Below the pieces are notes generated by a model. That model was not told where the DNA came from and made no database searches. It saw nothing but the letters and a program-made list of their open reading frames with translations. Positions 44,411 to 54,602 of a stretch of DNA of 64,000 nt are shown here, piece by piece. The DNA lies in the NCBI GenBank assembly GCA_020002185.1, contig CM034537.1, forward strand, positions 13,286,625 through 13,350,624, written 5' to 3'. The DNA is from Paraescarpia echinospica. Lineage: Eukaryota; Annelida; Polychaeta; Sabellida; Siboglinidae. Position 1 is the stretch's first letter. Each line of letters opens with the position of its first letter. The position numbers were made by a program, and so were the translations under genes.

Positions 44411-45674
44411 AGCAACCAGACCAAACACTCTGGTTATTTCTGGGCTGCACCATTTCCAATCCTGGACTCCTGCCGCACTTTGATTGTGGACGGGCAAAAT
44501 CTGTGAATGTCACCAGGTCATGCCACTCCATTCCGCTGGGATCTTAACTCATTATGCATCTTGTATTATCAGACTGCGCCGCTCACCGGGTAAGCAAGCG
44601 AACGGTCCCACTTGTCTTGCTGATGATCATTTCTATTTCCGTAGGAAGCCTTTGCCCAGGTCATTTTGCTACTGCATGGTTAGCAGAGAGGATGCGAATG
44701 TTGGCGTAAACATAGTGTAGTATCCCATGCACATATTTTAATTTCATTACTTCCATTTATGCCTTGGCTGAAGTGACTGAAATAAAATTACCAGAGTGGT
44801 AAGACACATCATGCAAAATACATGTATAATTTCACCACCTAAGTGTGTTTTAAAAAAACACAATGTTTTTAAAATGTGACCATTTTATGTTTTTGAATAT
44901 CAACAATATAGACATAGACTTTGAATGTTCCAAAGTTAACCAATTACATAGATACCAAATGCACCTGTTTAATGGAACAGAATAGTAATTACTTCTGGGA
45001 AATTTTGTAATAATAAGCAACCAGAGATGGTGTCACTATTGATTTTTATTGTGACCACAAGTCGATGCTGACATTCTTTTGTGTTGATTGCTTTAAATTT
45101 TCCCGTGACTATTAACAGTTACGATGAATGACCATTGATCAATGGAAACACAGAAAATGACTACCATATTATTCATGCATGTAATTACTTGATTAATCTT
45201 GCGTTACTAATTAATATTTACATGAATCAAGTGGGTGACACACTTAACTGATGTGTATTTGTGGTAACTATAAAATACGCTATTTCTACAGCAAACAAAG
45301 TCTTGCACCACACTCTCTGACATTTGTTACATGTTAAATAAGCAAAGAGTTTTTCACTGAAAGCCATTTGATTATATGAAATGGCTGATTCAGTTATGTA
45401 AATTAATGTCGGGAAAATTTACCTATGTAAAAAAATTAGCTTTATTTTGTCCTTCCTTCTTTACTACATAGTGTTGTAATGTTTTGTAAACTGGTATTAT
45501 GAAATGAAAAATATTCGATGTAAGAAATAAAAACGAGTCTACCGAATAACTTTAATTGAAATACTTACATTCATCAGTCGGTTTCTGTGTTTCCTCATAG
45601 TCAGGTAAAGCTGATCTTCTCATCTGCATTTCATTGTTGACAAAATAACAATTATTAAAGCATTCTGTTTGCAG
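44411..45674 (+). other. Intron sequence
   Basis: AT-rich, with no further repeat or exon recognised before the acceptor at 45674. Confidence 0.4.
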
Positions 45675-45731
45675 ATGTGGCACACCCTCTGCTAATCGCA
45701 GAAGAAAAGACAACAGCCGTATTTCTGGAGG
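45675..45731 (+). CDS. Small linker exon after the TNFR module
   Basis: The acceptor 'cattctgtttgcag' ends at 45674 and the donor is GTAAGT at 45732. It is 57 bases, phase 1 to phase 1, following the TNFR exons whose last phase is also 1. It encodes 'HVAHPLLIAEEKTTAVFLE' with no cysteine and no recognised domain. A stalk between cysteine-rich modules and membrane would look like this. The perfect splice sites and phase are the main support. Confidence 0.6.
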
Positions 45732-46042
45732 GTAAGTTCTGTGCATGTACCCCACCCCGTTGCTTCTTGCCAACCCTTTTGAAGTGCACCCCTCCATTTG
45801 TGTCATGGTACTAGTTCTTCTTTAGTTAGTAATTGTTGTGGTGTTTAAGAATATTTCTAAGAATATGTTTAAATGCCATGAACTATCAAAATTAATAACA
45901 GTATAATTGACAATGACATTTCTAATAACATGAAGCAAACAACACAACAATAGTTATAGTAATAACTAAAATTTGATTTTTATAACTCGTAAGTCCACTT
46001 AAAATAAAATATTCTATAAGTCTACTTCTACAATGTTAACAG

Positions 46043-46087
46043 GAAGGGCCATTGGGTATAATCCTGTTGCCACGGACAGCTGTAAAG
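46043..46087 (+). CDS. Small linker exon
   Basis: The acceptor 'acaatgttaacag' ends at 46042 and the donor is GTACAT at 46088. It is 45 bases, phase 1 to phase 1, encoding 'GRAIGYNPVATDSC' and a Lys. It lies 311 bases after the previous exon. The donor is weaker than the others and the exon is tiny, so a chance match is possible. Confidence 0.45.
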
Positions 46088-47695
46088 GTACATAAATTAT
46101 TAAGACATATTACATCAATAACAAAATTAGAAAGATCCAGTTACCTAAATTTGTAAAGCAACAAGGCTAATGACATGGTGGCATTAGACATATCACACCA
46201 CAAACCAGTACATTAATTTACTAATGACTTAAATGAATAATTAATACAGACAAATAATGAGTAATCATTCACAAATGGCACCACAGCATACTTTTCATCA
46301 GATGATGAGATGATCGTTTTGATAATAATATTGATGTATCTATAGTTGGCCTACAGCAAGTCATCGCTACTGCTACATTGCTTACTCCTACTGTTATCAC
46401 TACCCATTCAATGTTTCATTGGTCACATACTTACAGTACAGTAAGTTCAAGCCTTTGCAAAGTCAGCGTTACTTTATTTTGACGAGTTCCTTCCAGTTGT
46501 CTTTTTTCCAGTGCATGATTGAGTGTCGCCTATGACTGGTGTAATCGCCATGCTTACGTGAGGCTGTAGTGTAAATCTTACACAAGTCTTCCTGCTTTGT
46601 GTGTGTAGCCTGTTGTTATCACTGTCCCAGGCATGTGGGAATGAATGGAAGTCTATCTCCCAGACACGTGTAACCACTGGAAGCTAATCGACGATCTTGT
46701 GTAGTTGGTCGGTGGCTACGTTTGAACACGATCAATTTGCGGCAATGCTCGCAAATAATTTTTGCGTGTTTTATATGTAGGCTGTCTTTTTGTGCAGTTC
46801 ATCTGTCACCCACTTCCTCTTGGTGATATATTTACGTGGATACAGATCTGATGTATAGACCACGTATGGATTTTCTCTACCTCTTAGAGAGCCTGGTTAG
46901 AGCCATCGATAGGCATTGCCTTTAAGGCTGGCTGCTACAGTCACTTTCTTGTGGTTCACATTTATATATTTGCAAATGTGTGATTTCTGTTTCAGAAATG
47001 AAACCATCTCAACATATCACATAAAACCTGTTTTCTTTAATATGGATGCGTGATGCTTCACAGAAGCGTACATGTGTTATATGTTATTTGCTCATTTTAA
47101 GATATTAGTGCAGAAACTAAGGTTAATAAACATTGTAGTGCCACAAAAATGTATATAGTTCACTAAATAATGTGGCTTTTTTATTCCTTTAGAATGTGGC
47201 TTGACAGTTACATTTGCCCTTCCTGGTGAAAGATTTACTTCTGTTTACAGCACTTCTTATTACATGATGACAGTATTCTAGCATAACCTTACCTCTTCAT
47301 GACTTGGTATACACAACACATGAACCTGGTTTAGTAAGTTTTAGCAAAGTTGAATCGGTTCTTTTGTGAAAGGGTAACTGTAGCTGATTTGTCTGTTTAG
47401 AGCCATGGAATATGAATTTTCTTGAAAGCTTGAAACTTTGAATCTGTCCTTGTTATCCAGTGTAGTCCACTTGCTACTGCTATTCAAATGCTGACCTGTT
47501 GTTTTAAGAGATGAAAGTGACACATGTATGTATAGTAAATGTATCAAAAATAACCTAAGACCCTGTGCTAAATACAGTAAATACCCTACAGGGTAATTTA
47601 CCATAGCAGACAGAGTAAATAATAAATAAAGGCTAAAATAAACCATAGATGATGAACTGTGAATAATCAGCAACATCTTTTAAGGATCATAATCA
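46088..47695 (+). other. Intron or 3' flank
   Basis: No exon that I would defend. A 33-base phase-1 micro-exon at 47176-47208 can be imagined but rests on very little. Confidence 0.35.
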
Positions 47696-47803
47696 GGTAT
47701 ATATTGCTGATACGTAATTGAAACTATTGGTAGCAGACATGTTTAGGAAGGTATATATTGCTGATACGTAATTGAAACTATTGGTAGCAGACATGTTTAG
47801 GAA
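47696..47803. repeat. 54-bp perfect tandem duplication
   Basis: Two identical 54-bp copies beginning 'ggtatatattgctgatacg' and ending 'gacatgtttaggaa'. Identity indicates a very recent event. Confidence 0.93.
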
Positions 47804-47920
47804 GGTGGAGTTTGTGACATTATTAAGAGTGTTTTCATTATTATTCATAATTTCTATTTAAACCGAACAACAGGTTTAAAAATCTATGCAGAAAAGTTGC
47901 TTGTTGTTTGTTATCGTCTT

Positions 47921-48110
47921 CATATGTCTTCATATGTCTTCATATGTCTTCATATGTCTTCATATGTCTTCATATGTCTTCATATGTCATCATATGTCTT
48001 CATATGTCTTCATATGTCTTCATATGTCTTCATATGTCATCATATGTCTTCATATGTCTTCATATGTCATCATATGTCTTCATATGTCTTCATATGTCTT
48101 CATATGTCTA
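47921..48110. repeat. 10-bp repeat (CATATGTCTT)n, 19 copies
   Basis: Exactly 19 decamers. Units 7, 12 and 15 read CATATGTCAT and the last ends in CTA; the rest are identical. Each unit contains the palindrome CATATG. The three open frames on the + strand are by-products. Confidence 0.97.
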
Positions 48111-49493
48111 TACATTACAAGTTGAGTAATCACATTGACGGGATGTAAACACTCGTGAAAGCTCTTCTGTGCTCTTCTGTGCCATAAACGGAGGAGGATT
48201 TATTGTATGTAAATTTAGAACGGTCACTTCCGTTTATGTCACAGGTGTAGCAAATAGATCGTCGATCTACACAAACTGATCCACATCATTAACAGTTGTC
48301 CACTGAACCTTTGACTTAGCTGTCCAACTCAAAAGTTGTCGTCTTTGGCCCTTGGATGGCAGTAATTTTGAACACTGGTTAAAAGCCATTTCACTAGTTT
48401 AGGTTGTTTTATCGGGCATAGGCTTTTAGCCTGTCATTACTTGCAGCAGATATGAGACAACTGATATGTTGACTTATGAAGAGAAACATCAATAAACTTT
48501 GTGGGATTTGTCACTTAGTTGCATGTTAAATATTGATTTGGTAAAGTTGTAAATACAAATCGTGATTAAACATGTGTAACATCACTTTGATGACAACAAA
48601 TTAGTCCAATTTGTTTTGTAAACAATGTTTTTTGAACTTAGATTGATTTTAGTCAGGGAAGCTGAATAACAGCCATTCAAGGAATATAAATTAATCTACT
48701 CTGTCGACCGTGGAGGAATAAATATCACACAAAAACAATATTTATGGTTTCTCTGCCAATCCACAGGTATAATTCATGTGTTTTCATATGCAATAAAATG
48801 AACTGACAAATTGTCTTTCTATTTAGTACCGGGTAGTTCTTTATAGGGTAGATGAATATATGATCAATATGACTTTACTTGTCCTGCAGCCTGATTAATC
48901 GTAACAGAACTAATCACTCTGTATTAGATATTGCTACAAAAAGATCTCAACTGGGACGAATGATTGATTTGTGGCCTCTTCTCACGGTGTAATTGGTGTC
49001 CCATAGGACATTTCACAGTTTCGTTGAACAAGCATGCAATGATGTCACACAATTACCTTGGTTTATATAACCAGCTGACTCCAGCCTCATATATATCAAT
49101 GACTGTATTAAGTGCCTCTTATAATCATAAGTATTACTATTATTATTAAATTGTCTGATATACCTGAACAGTTTGTTCATCTCGAGAAGGCCAGTGTTGG
49201 TAAATATGTTTTATTGATTTTGGTTTGAAGTTTGATCTTTCTTCTGCGTATCATTTGCACACTTCTAGGGCAAAGCAAAGCTCATTATTTCAGCACAGTT
49301 TCTTACAGGCAACCTTCCATTTTTCCTTCAGGACACACTTTCTTTTTCTTCAATTAAATTATTGATGTGTGTCCTATGACACCGAGTACCACTGAGATTA
49401 ACAATAAACTAGTGTAAGTGTTTTTAGATACAATAATAATCAGTATGATTTATGATTACTGGTACACAACAGCATCACTGTCTAGGTGTAGGT
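48111..49493 (+). other. Gene-free stretch
   Basis: AT-rich with short chance frames. No exon or named repeat. Confidence 0.4.
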
Positions 49494-49497
49494 ACAC

Positions 49498-49562
<65 letters not shown>
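49494..49562. repeat. (CA)n microsatellite
   Basis: About 34 CA dinucleotides with a single CG interruption near 49501. Confidence 0.98.
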
Positions 49563-49564
<2 letters not shown>

Positions 49565-50267
49565 GAAAGACACTCTAAGTAGAAACCATCAACTGTGATG
49601 CAAGGTAGGTATAATCTTGTTGCAGTTATTAGTCTCCAATTATACTTTAGCATACTAGCTGTTAGACATAGTATAACCCGATATGCCTACATATACTACA
49701 GTTAGTAATTAATACAATGAAATATTTGTTTAGTCATTTGAATTAACCTACAGTGAAGTGGCGTCATGATTGTATTACATTTGAACTTTAATTTTCAGTT
49801 AACAGTTGACAAATATTATAAATTAGATTTAAAAAATATGATAAAATTATGATAACAATATTTTTTAATATTAAGAAGGTACAACAAATTTGTAGATTAA
49901 AATTCTGCAGCTGGAATTTTGTGTGGCACATTTTAAAGTTGTCACGGAAACATCAAAAATGCATCGTCGTGTTTGTATCATTGAACATCGTTACTCTTTA
50001 GAATCGTTGTTCCACCATGTTTCAGCAGAGTTTCATCTGAGGACGCCAACGCGCAAAAAGCGAAAAAGCAAGTGAACGTTTATAGCCAGACTTGGCGAGC
50101 TGTGCTTATTTGTATGTTCTGTCCTCTGTCTATCAGCTGAATGTTTGCTGCTATAGTTCTTCCTTCCACTGCCTCTGTCTTTGTTTGCTTCAATCTGATC
50201 TTATGAACAACAACAGCTTTCCATGCTGACAGAAACCGCACCCTCTAATTTGATACTTTGCATCCAG
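49563..50267 (+). other. Gene-free stretch
   Basis: Very AT-rich, then slightly GC-richer from 49940. A possible short phase-1 terminal exon at 50026-50075 is discussed under rejected items. Confidence 0.35.
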
Positions 50268-50475
50268 TGTTACCATGCAAAGGTAAATAAAAAGCAACAT
50301 ATTTGACAGACACTAATCTGCTGCAATTCATCTGTGGTAAAATTAATTGCAAAATTTTTTATAATTTACTTTTGATGTCACCGTGTAGAGGCAAGTAAAA
50401 AAACAGACATTTGACAGATTTTAATTTTCTGCTTCATTGCTGTGGTAAAATTGAGGGCAATTTTAAAAAATTAGA
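50268..50475. repeat. Diverged ~113-bp tandem dimer
   Basis: Both halves contain 'aggtaaataaaaa' or 'ggcaagtaaaaaa', then 'catttgacaga', 'taattttctgc' or 'taatctgctgc', and 'ctgtggtaaaatt'. Confidence 0.7.
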
Positions 50476-50548
50476 TTGCATACTTTGGCAGATCAGTGTG
50501 TGTGTAAAATATATTTGCGGTGTTTCACTGGTAATGGTTCCCACACAG

Positions 50549-50841
50549 ATGACAGCCTCACAAACAGTATCAACCACACTGAACAGCGGCTACGAGATTT
50601 CTCAGAAATATCACACAGAAAATCGTTACACGGAAAACTACTTATTTTCATTTCATTTTGTGCGAGCTGTATTATTTGCATCTGGGATGCCGTAAAAGTA
50701 TCGAAAGAGAGTCTTCGTTGTAATTTAGTGTCACTCAACCAGTGGAATTATGCCAAAATATTGGCACCAAACTGTGACCTTTCTAAAGCTGTCTGCTATG
50801 GACATCTTCATGATTCCCCCAAACTTTCGTCACCGCGGTAA
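50549..50841 (+). CDS. Possible terminal exon with a membrane-spanning segment
   Basis: After an acceptor-like 'ttcccacacag' (ending 50548), phase 1 gives an open frame of 97 codons to a TAA at 50839-50841. It starts 'DDSLTNSINHTEQRLRDF' with a sequon (NHT), has a hydrophobic run 'LLIFISFCASCIICIW' between 'HGK' and 'DAVKVSK', then a tail of about 50 residues ending 'SPKLSSPR'. The phase fits the preceding linker exon, and a membrane segment after a TNFR stalk is what a type I receptor needs. Against it: a modest splice site, no family match and no death domain. Treat it as a guess. Confidence 0.22.
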
Positions 50842-51397
50842 CAATGATTGACGATGCGAAGTGTAATTTGTATGAGTATAATCAGATCATTAACGCTGTT
50901 CATCTCAGTTTCTGTCAGTTTGGAGCAGAGAAACACACCATGGTTTGTTTGGTGATGTGTGATCAGATCTGTGTGTGTATGAATGTGGAAAGGGCCGTTC
51001 AGTCTGAATGGATGTTTGTATTCTTAACTTCCTATCCTGTCTACGGTTTAGTGTGTGACTGAAAACTTTGTCTGATGTGGTAGCTACATCTGTCTACAGA
51101 TGGTAGTGTCTTCTAGGAGAGAGAATATTTCTACAAGTGCAATAGTTGAACTTAGCCCTGTGCCAAACAATTATATCATCAAAGGTAGAAAACCTGTCTC
51201 CATCTTAATCTTTGTTATCCGGCATGATAGAAAATATATCTGTACAATTTCTGTTTAACCTACATCATTCATATTTTGACAGAAATCAATTAACTGATGG
51301 AGAAAAAACAGTAACCAACTTTGATTTGTCAATTAAAAATATGAAAATATTTCTGGAAGTTGACAAATTACACATTTTTCTGCCTAACTGTCACAAG

Positions 51398-51515
51398 TAG
51401 CCTTTGCCATGCATGGTAGGCCTACAATGCTACACAGCAAATATTAGATGTAGCCTTTGCCATGCATGGTAGGCCTACAATGCTACACAGCAAATATTAG
51501 ATGTAGCCTCGCTAA
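51398..51515. repeat. 53-bp tandem duplication
   Basis: Two identical copies starting 'tagcctttgccatgcatgg' and ending 'caaatattagatg', followed by the first bases of a third ('tagcct'). Confidence 0.93.
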
Positions 51516-51876
51516 GTTTGTTTCTATGATAAAATATCATACCATTCCTTGTTGAGAAAATATACTCCTAATAAAACAAAGAAATTGATACCTCACCCCT
51601 ATTTAACACAGCTGATGTTTTAAAGATCTAATTTTTTCTCTGTGTCAACTGAATTACTGACTTTCTTTGCATGCAGAATAATTTCTGTCTGACCAAAATT
51701 GTTACCCATCTGACTACCACTGACCTTGTTATTCTTGCACTCTTGGAAAGTTTCAATCCATTCAAGTTTTTTCTGTCAAGTGGTCATTTTCAGAAGCCTT
51801 CAGCCAGATAATGACAGTCCAGCCATATCAGCTTTACACGTCGCCAATGAAGAATCAGGACACAAACATTTTGTAC

Positions 51877-51921
51877 GCAATCTAATTGTACACAATCTAA
51901 TTGTACACAATCTAATTGTAT
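51877..51921. repeat. 15-bp repeat, three copies
   Basis: Three units of 'caatctaattgtaca' or close variants. Confidence 0.9.
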
Positions 51922-52929
51922 ATTGTACAGTATTCTTTGATATAGTAAAACGAAAAAAGGGAAAAAACAAACAAAACCTTGGAAAGAATAGTAGCACAGT
52001 GACATTGAGAGTGCAACTTTGGGATGATTAGGAAAAATTAACATAAAGGTCAACAGATGAACAAATAAGAATGGCATAAAACCCCCAGAATTTCATTAAA
52101 ATATGAAACTAGAATCAGCCTCAGCACCAATATGTTGTTTTTGTTGCTGTGTATGACTCAGTCCCAGCAGTAGTTTGCTTTGCAAGCAGTTTTATTTTCT
52201 GTTCTGTTGTGTTCTTGTTGCTTGCTGGTAACCTGCATTCCCAATGCAGCTGGTCTCATCAGGTAGTGACAAATGTTGGAAAGACAGGTACAGTTCTTTG
52301 CTTTCAGGTGTTTGTTTAATATTGGTTTCTGTGTATATTATTTAAACCATTTCCTGTCCACGAAGAGATAATTATACTTGAAGGTGTAGTCTGATTGGTT
52401 TCGGGGTGTACAATCATGTTATTTAGTATAACTACATTCAACCATCTTGACCACTGAAATGTGTGTAATAGAACCACACTGTTTTGCCTGCTGTTTATTT
52501 TGACTGTTTTGCTCTGATCATCATGGTTACATTGTATGCAAAACAGCAAGCTTAATAGTCATAGAAACAATAATTTTAAATTAAAATGAACATGGTTCAA
52601 TAAATTCACATAGGGGCGGCCAGTTAAAATTGATGTGGTTTTATTGTAAAACATGATTTAACTAAAGAAAACTAGACTATAATTATAGTACCTTTTGTAT
52701 TGACTGTCTACATTAGAACCATGCAGTGATTGACTGTTGGGGGGGTAATGGTACCTAGAGAACAAGGACATCTGGGGTGGGGTTGGAATGAAGAAATCCC
52801 ATGGAGGAAGGAGGGTGTTAACAGCCTATCAATAGTATTCTATTGTTTGGTTTACTTAAGTAGAATAGACAGGCAACTGGCAGGTTTTGTCAAGTGTTTT
52901 CATGGATGTCTGTCTTGCTGGAACTGCAT

Positions 52930-53290
52930 CTTACCTAGGTAGATATACTAGGCTAATTGTAATTAAAGTTGTTACATTGGACTAGCTTTACTAGAATATA
53001 TTGTGATTTCAGTAGACGTAACATAGTAGCTGTAATTAAAACAGCTGGAGATTAGAGGTAGCTTTATTAGAATAACTAATTATATAGCTGTAATATAATA
53101 GTTGTAATTAGTGTAGATTTTTCTGGCAATAAGTTCAATTTAATAGCTGTTATGTTGTACTCACGGTTAAAGTAGCCTGATGTGTGAGGTTAAGCTTTGC
53201 TGGAATAGTTTGTCATGATAGCAGTTGCAATGCAGAAGTGGTGGTTCCTTTGAAGTAGCCACACTGGAATAATCGGAAATAATGGAGGAG
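52930..53290. repeat. Very diverged tandem repeat, period ~75-80 bp
   Basis: Recurring 'gtagctttattagaata', 'taagctttgctggaatag' and 'gtagccacactggaataat' at roughly regular spacing, with 'tagctgtaatta' between. Old and faint. Confidence 0.45.
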
Positions 53291-53969
53291 TTTGTTATTC
53301 AGGTCTTGTGTTTTCTGTGTTGGCATAACCTTATTTACGCTGCTGTTTCCGCGGTACTTCCACTAGCATAGTTTGATTTTCTTGGTTTAACTTGATTACT
53401 GAACTTGACTGAATTATTACTGCATCTGTGAGATAAAACCACTGATGCAGTTTGTGACTTTTGACGTAACCTCGCCTTTGTTTAGTACCACAATTTAATG
53501 TTTCCAGAATTGGGTCTTCCTCCATACGTGACCTGCCATGGCAGACCAGATATGAAGTCACATGGGTCTGTTCTGCACATGAGCGAAAAATAGCTCTCCA
53601 GGTCATGTCCAATCAATTTTGTGATTTTGACAGAAATGCATACCTTATAATCTAATCTTTCAATGTCCTGTTTATTTTCCTCGACAAATAATCCAAAACT
53701 AATCAGATGCATGCATCTGCAAACTTACAGATTAAAAGACAATATACTGTCAAGATGACCTTGTTTCTCAAAAATGTTGCTTTTTAAAGTTTGCTCCAAC
53801 TTTAGCAATAAATAAAAAACTACAGAAGATATTTTAACATATGGGGTGTAATTTTAAAGCTCATGATCTGTACTGTTCAAAAAAGTACAAAACTCAACTT
53901 CACCATTTTGCAACTTAATACCCACCTTGCTTTGGCAGGTCACATGTGTGTTTTCAGATTATTTATACT

Positions 53970-54602
53970 GATTGTTTATGTTGCTGACATTGGATACGAT
54001 GTGAGGGACACTGAGGTAGCTAGATTGACTGCAGTATTTGTGGGCCTGAGATATATTCATTGGAACTATGTGATTTTAAGGTACGTAGGTTGACTGCAGT
54101 AGTTGTATAATTGTAAGATGGATTGAGAGTAATAAGTGTGTGAATAAGGTAGGTTTTCAGTAATAGTTGGGTAGCCAAGACATATTGACTCTGATAATTG
54201 TGTGACTGATGTAGTGTAACTGCAATATATTGTAATAAATGTGTGATTGTACTAATTTGAATGTAATTGTTGTGTAACTCTGAGGTATATTAACTGCAGA
54301 AGTTGTGTGACTTGCGTGCATGTGGGATAGTTTGACTTTCATAGTTTTCTAACTGAGCATAGGTTAAATGTAACAGTTATATGACTAAGGTAAGATTATT
54401 GCAGTTGTCGTGAATGTGATGTAGAGTGTCACTGTGTGACTCTTGTAGGTTGACTGTAGTATTTGTGTGACTGAGGTAGAATGTAATAGTTGTGTGACTG
54501 ATATAGATTGAGTGTGACAGTTGCATGGCTTAGTTAGACTGTATTATTTGTGCGACCAATGTTTGGGTACCTTGATATTAAATTTTGTAGTTATGTGACT
54601 CT
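53970..54602. repeat. Degenerate flank of the 33-bp satellite
   Basis: Diverged units with 'ttgtgtgac', 'gaggtaga', 'ttgactg' and 'tagt' at 30-45-bp spacing lead into the well-conserved array. This fits decay at an array edge, where homogenisation is weakest. Confidence 0.7.

Larger units (their letters stand above)
9767..46087 (+). other. Span of the EGF/TNFR-type gene or gene pair
   Basis: Nine coding exons with consistent phases lie on the + strand between these points. The first joins to the second in phase 0, and all later junctions are phase 1, so every later exon is a multiple of three. Read together they give about 290 residues: a Pro/Gly-rich N-terminus, one hydrophobic segment, an EGF domain, a calcium-binding EGF domain, two TNFR-type cysteine-rich segments and a linker. 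A signal-peptide exon at 32380-32455, also ending in phase 1, gives an alternative entry into the TNFR exons. Whether this is one transcription unit with two promoters or two neighbouring genes cannot be decided from sequence alone. The stop codon and 3' UTR were not identified with confidence. Confidence 0.55.
50842..52929 (+). other. Gene-free stretch with small repeats
   Basis: Contains the 53-bp duplication and the 15-bp triplet listed separately. Otherwise AT-rich with nothing recognised. Confidence 0.4.

Noticed and set aside
45675..46087. Beginning of a TNF-ligand homology domain in 'HVAHPLLIAEEKTTAVFLEG'
   Set aside because: A faint likeness to the VAH start of TNF domains was noted, but no further strand motifs follow and the context is a receptor-type module.
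47176..47208. 33-base phase-1 micro-exon 'ECGLTVTFALP'
   Set aside because: Good polypyrimidine tract, but too short to support without transcript data.
47886..48148. Three overlapping frames rich in HMSSYVFICL
   Set aside because: All come from the decamer array.
50026..50075. Phase-1 terminal exon ending in a very basic 'TPTRKKRKSK' tail
   Set aside because: An acceptor and an open phase exist, but at 16 codons the match is easily chance. The alternative at 50549 is longer and has a membrane segment.
50411..50695. 94-codon frame overlapping the candidate terminal exon
   Set aside because: Different phase, no splice compatibility with upstream exons, no motifs.
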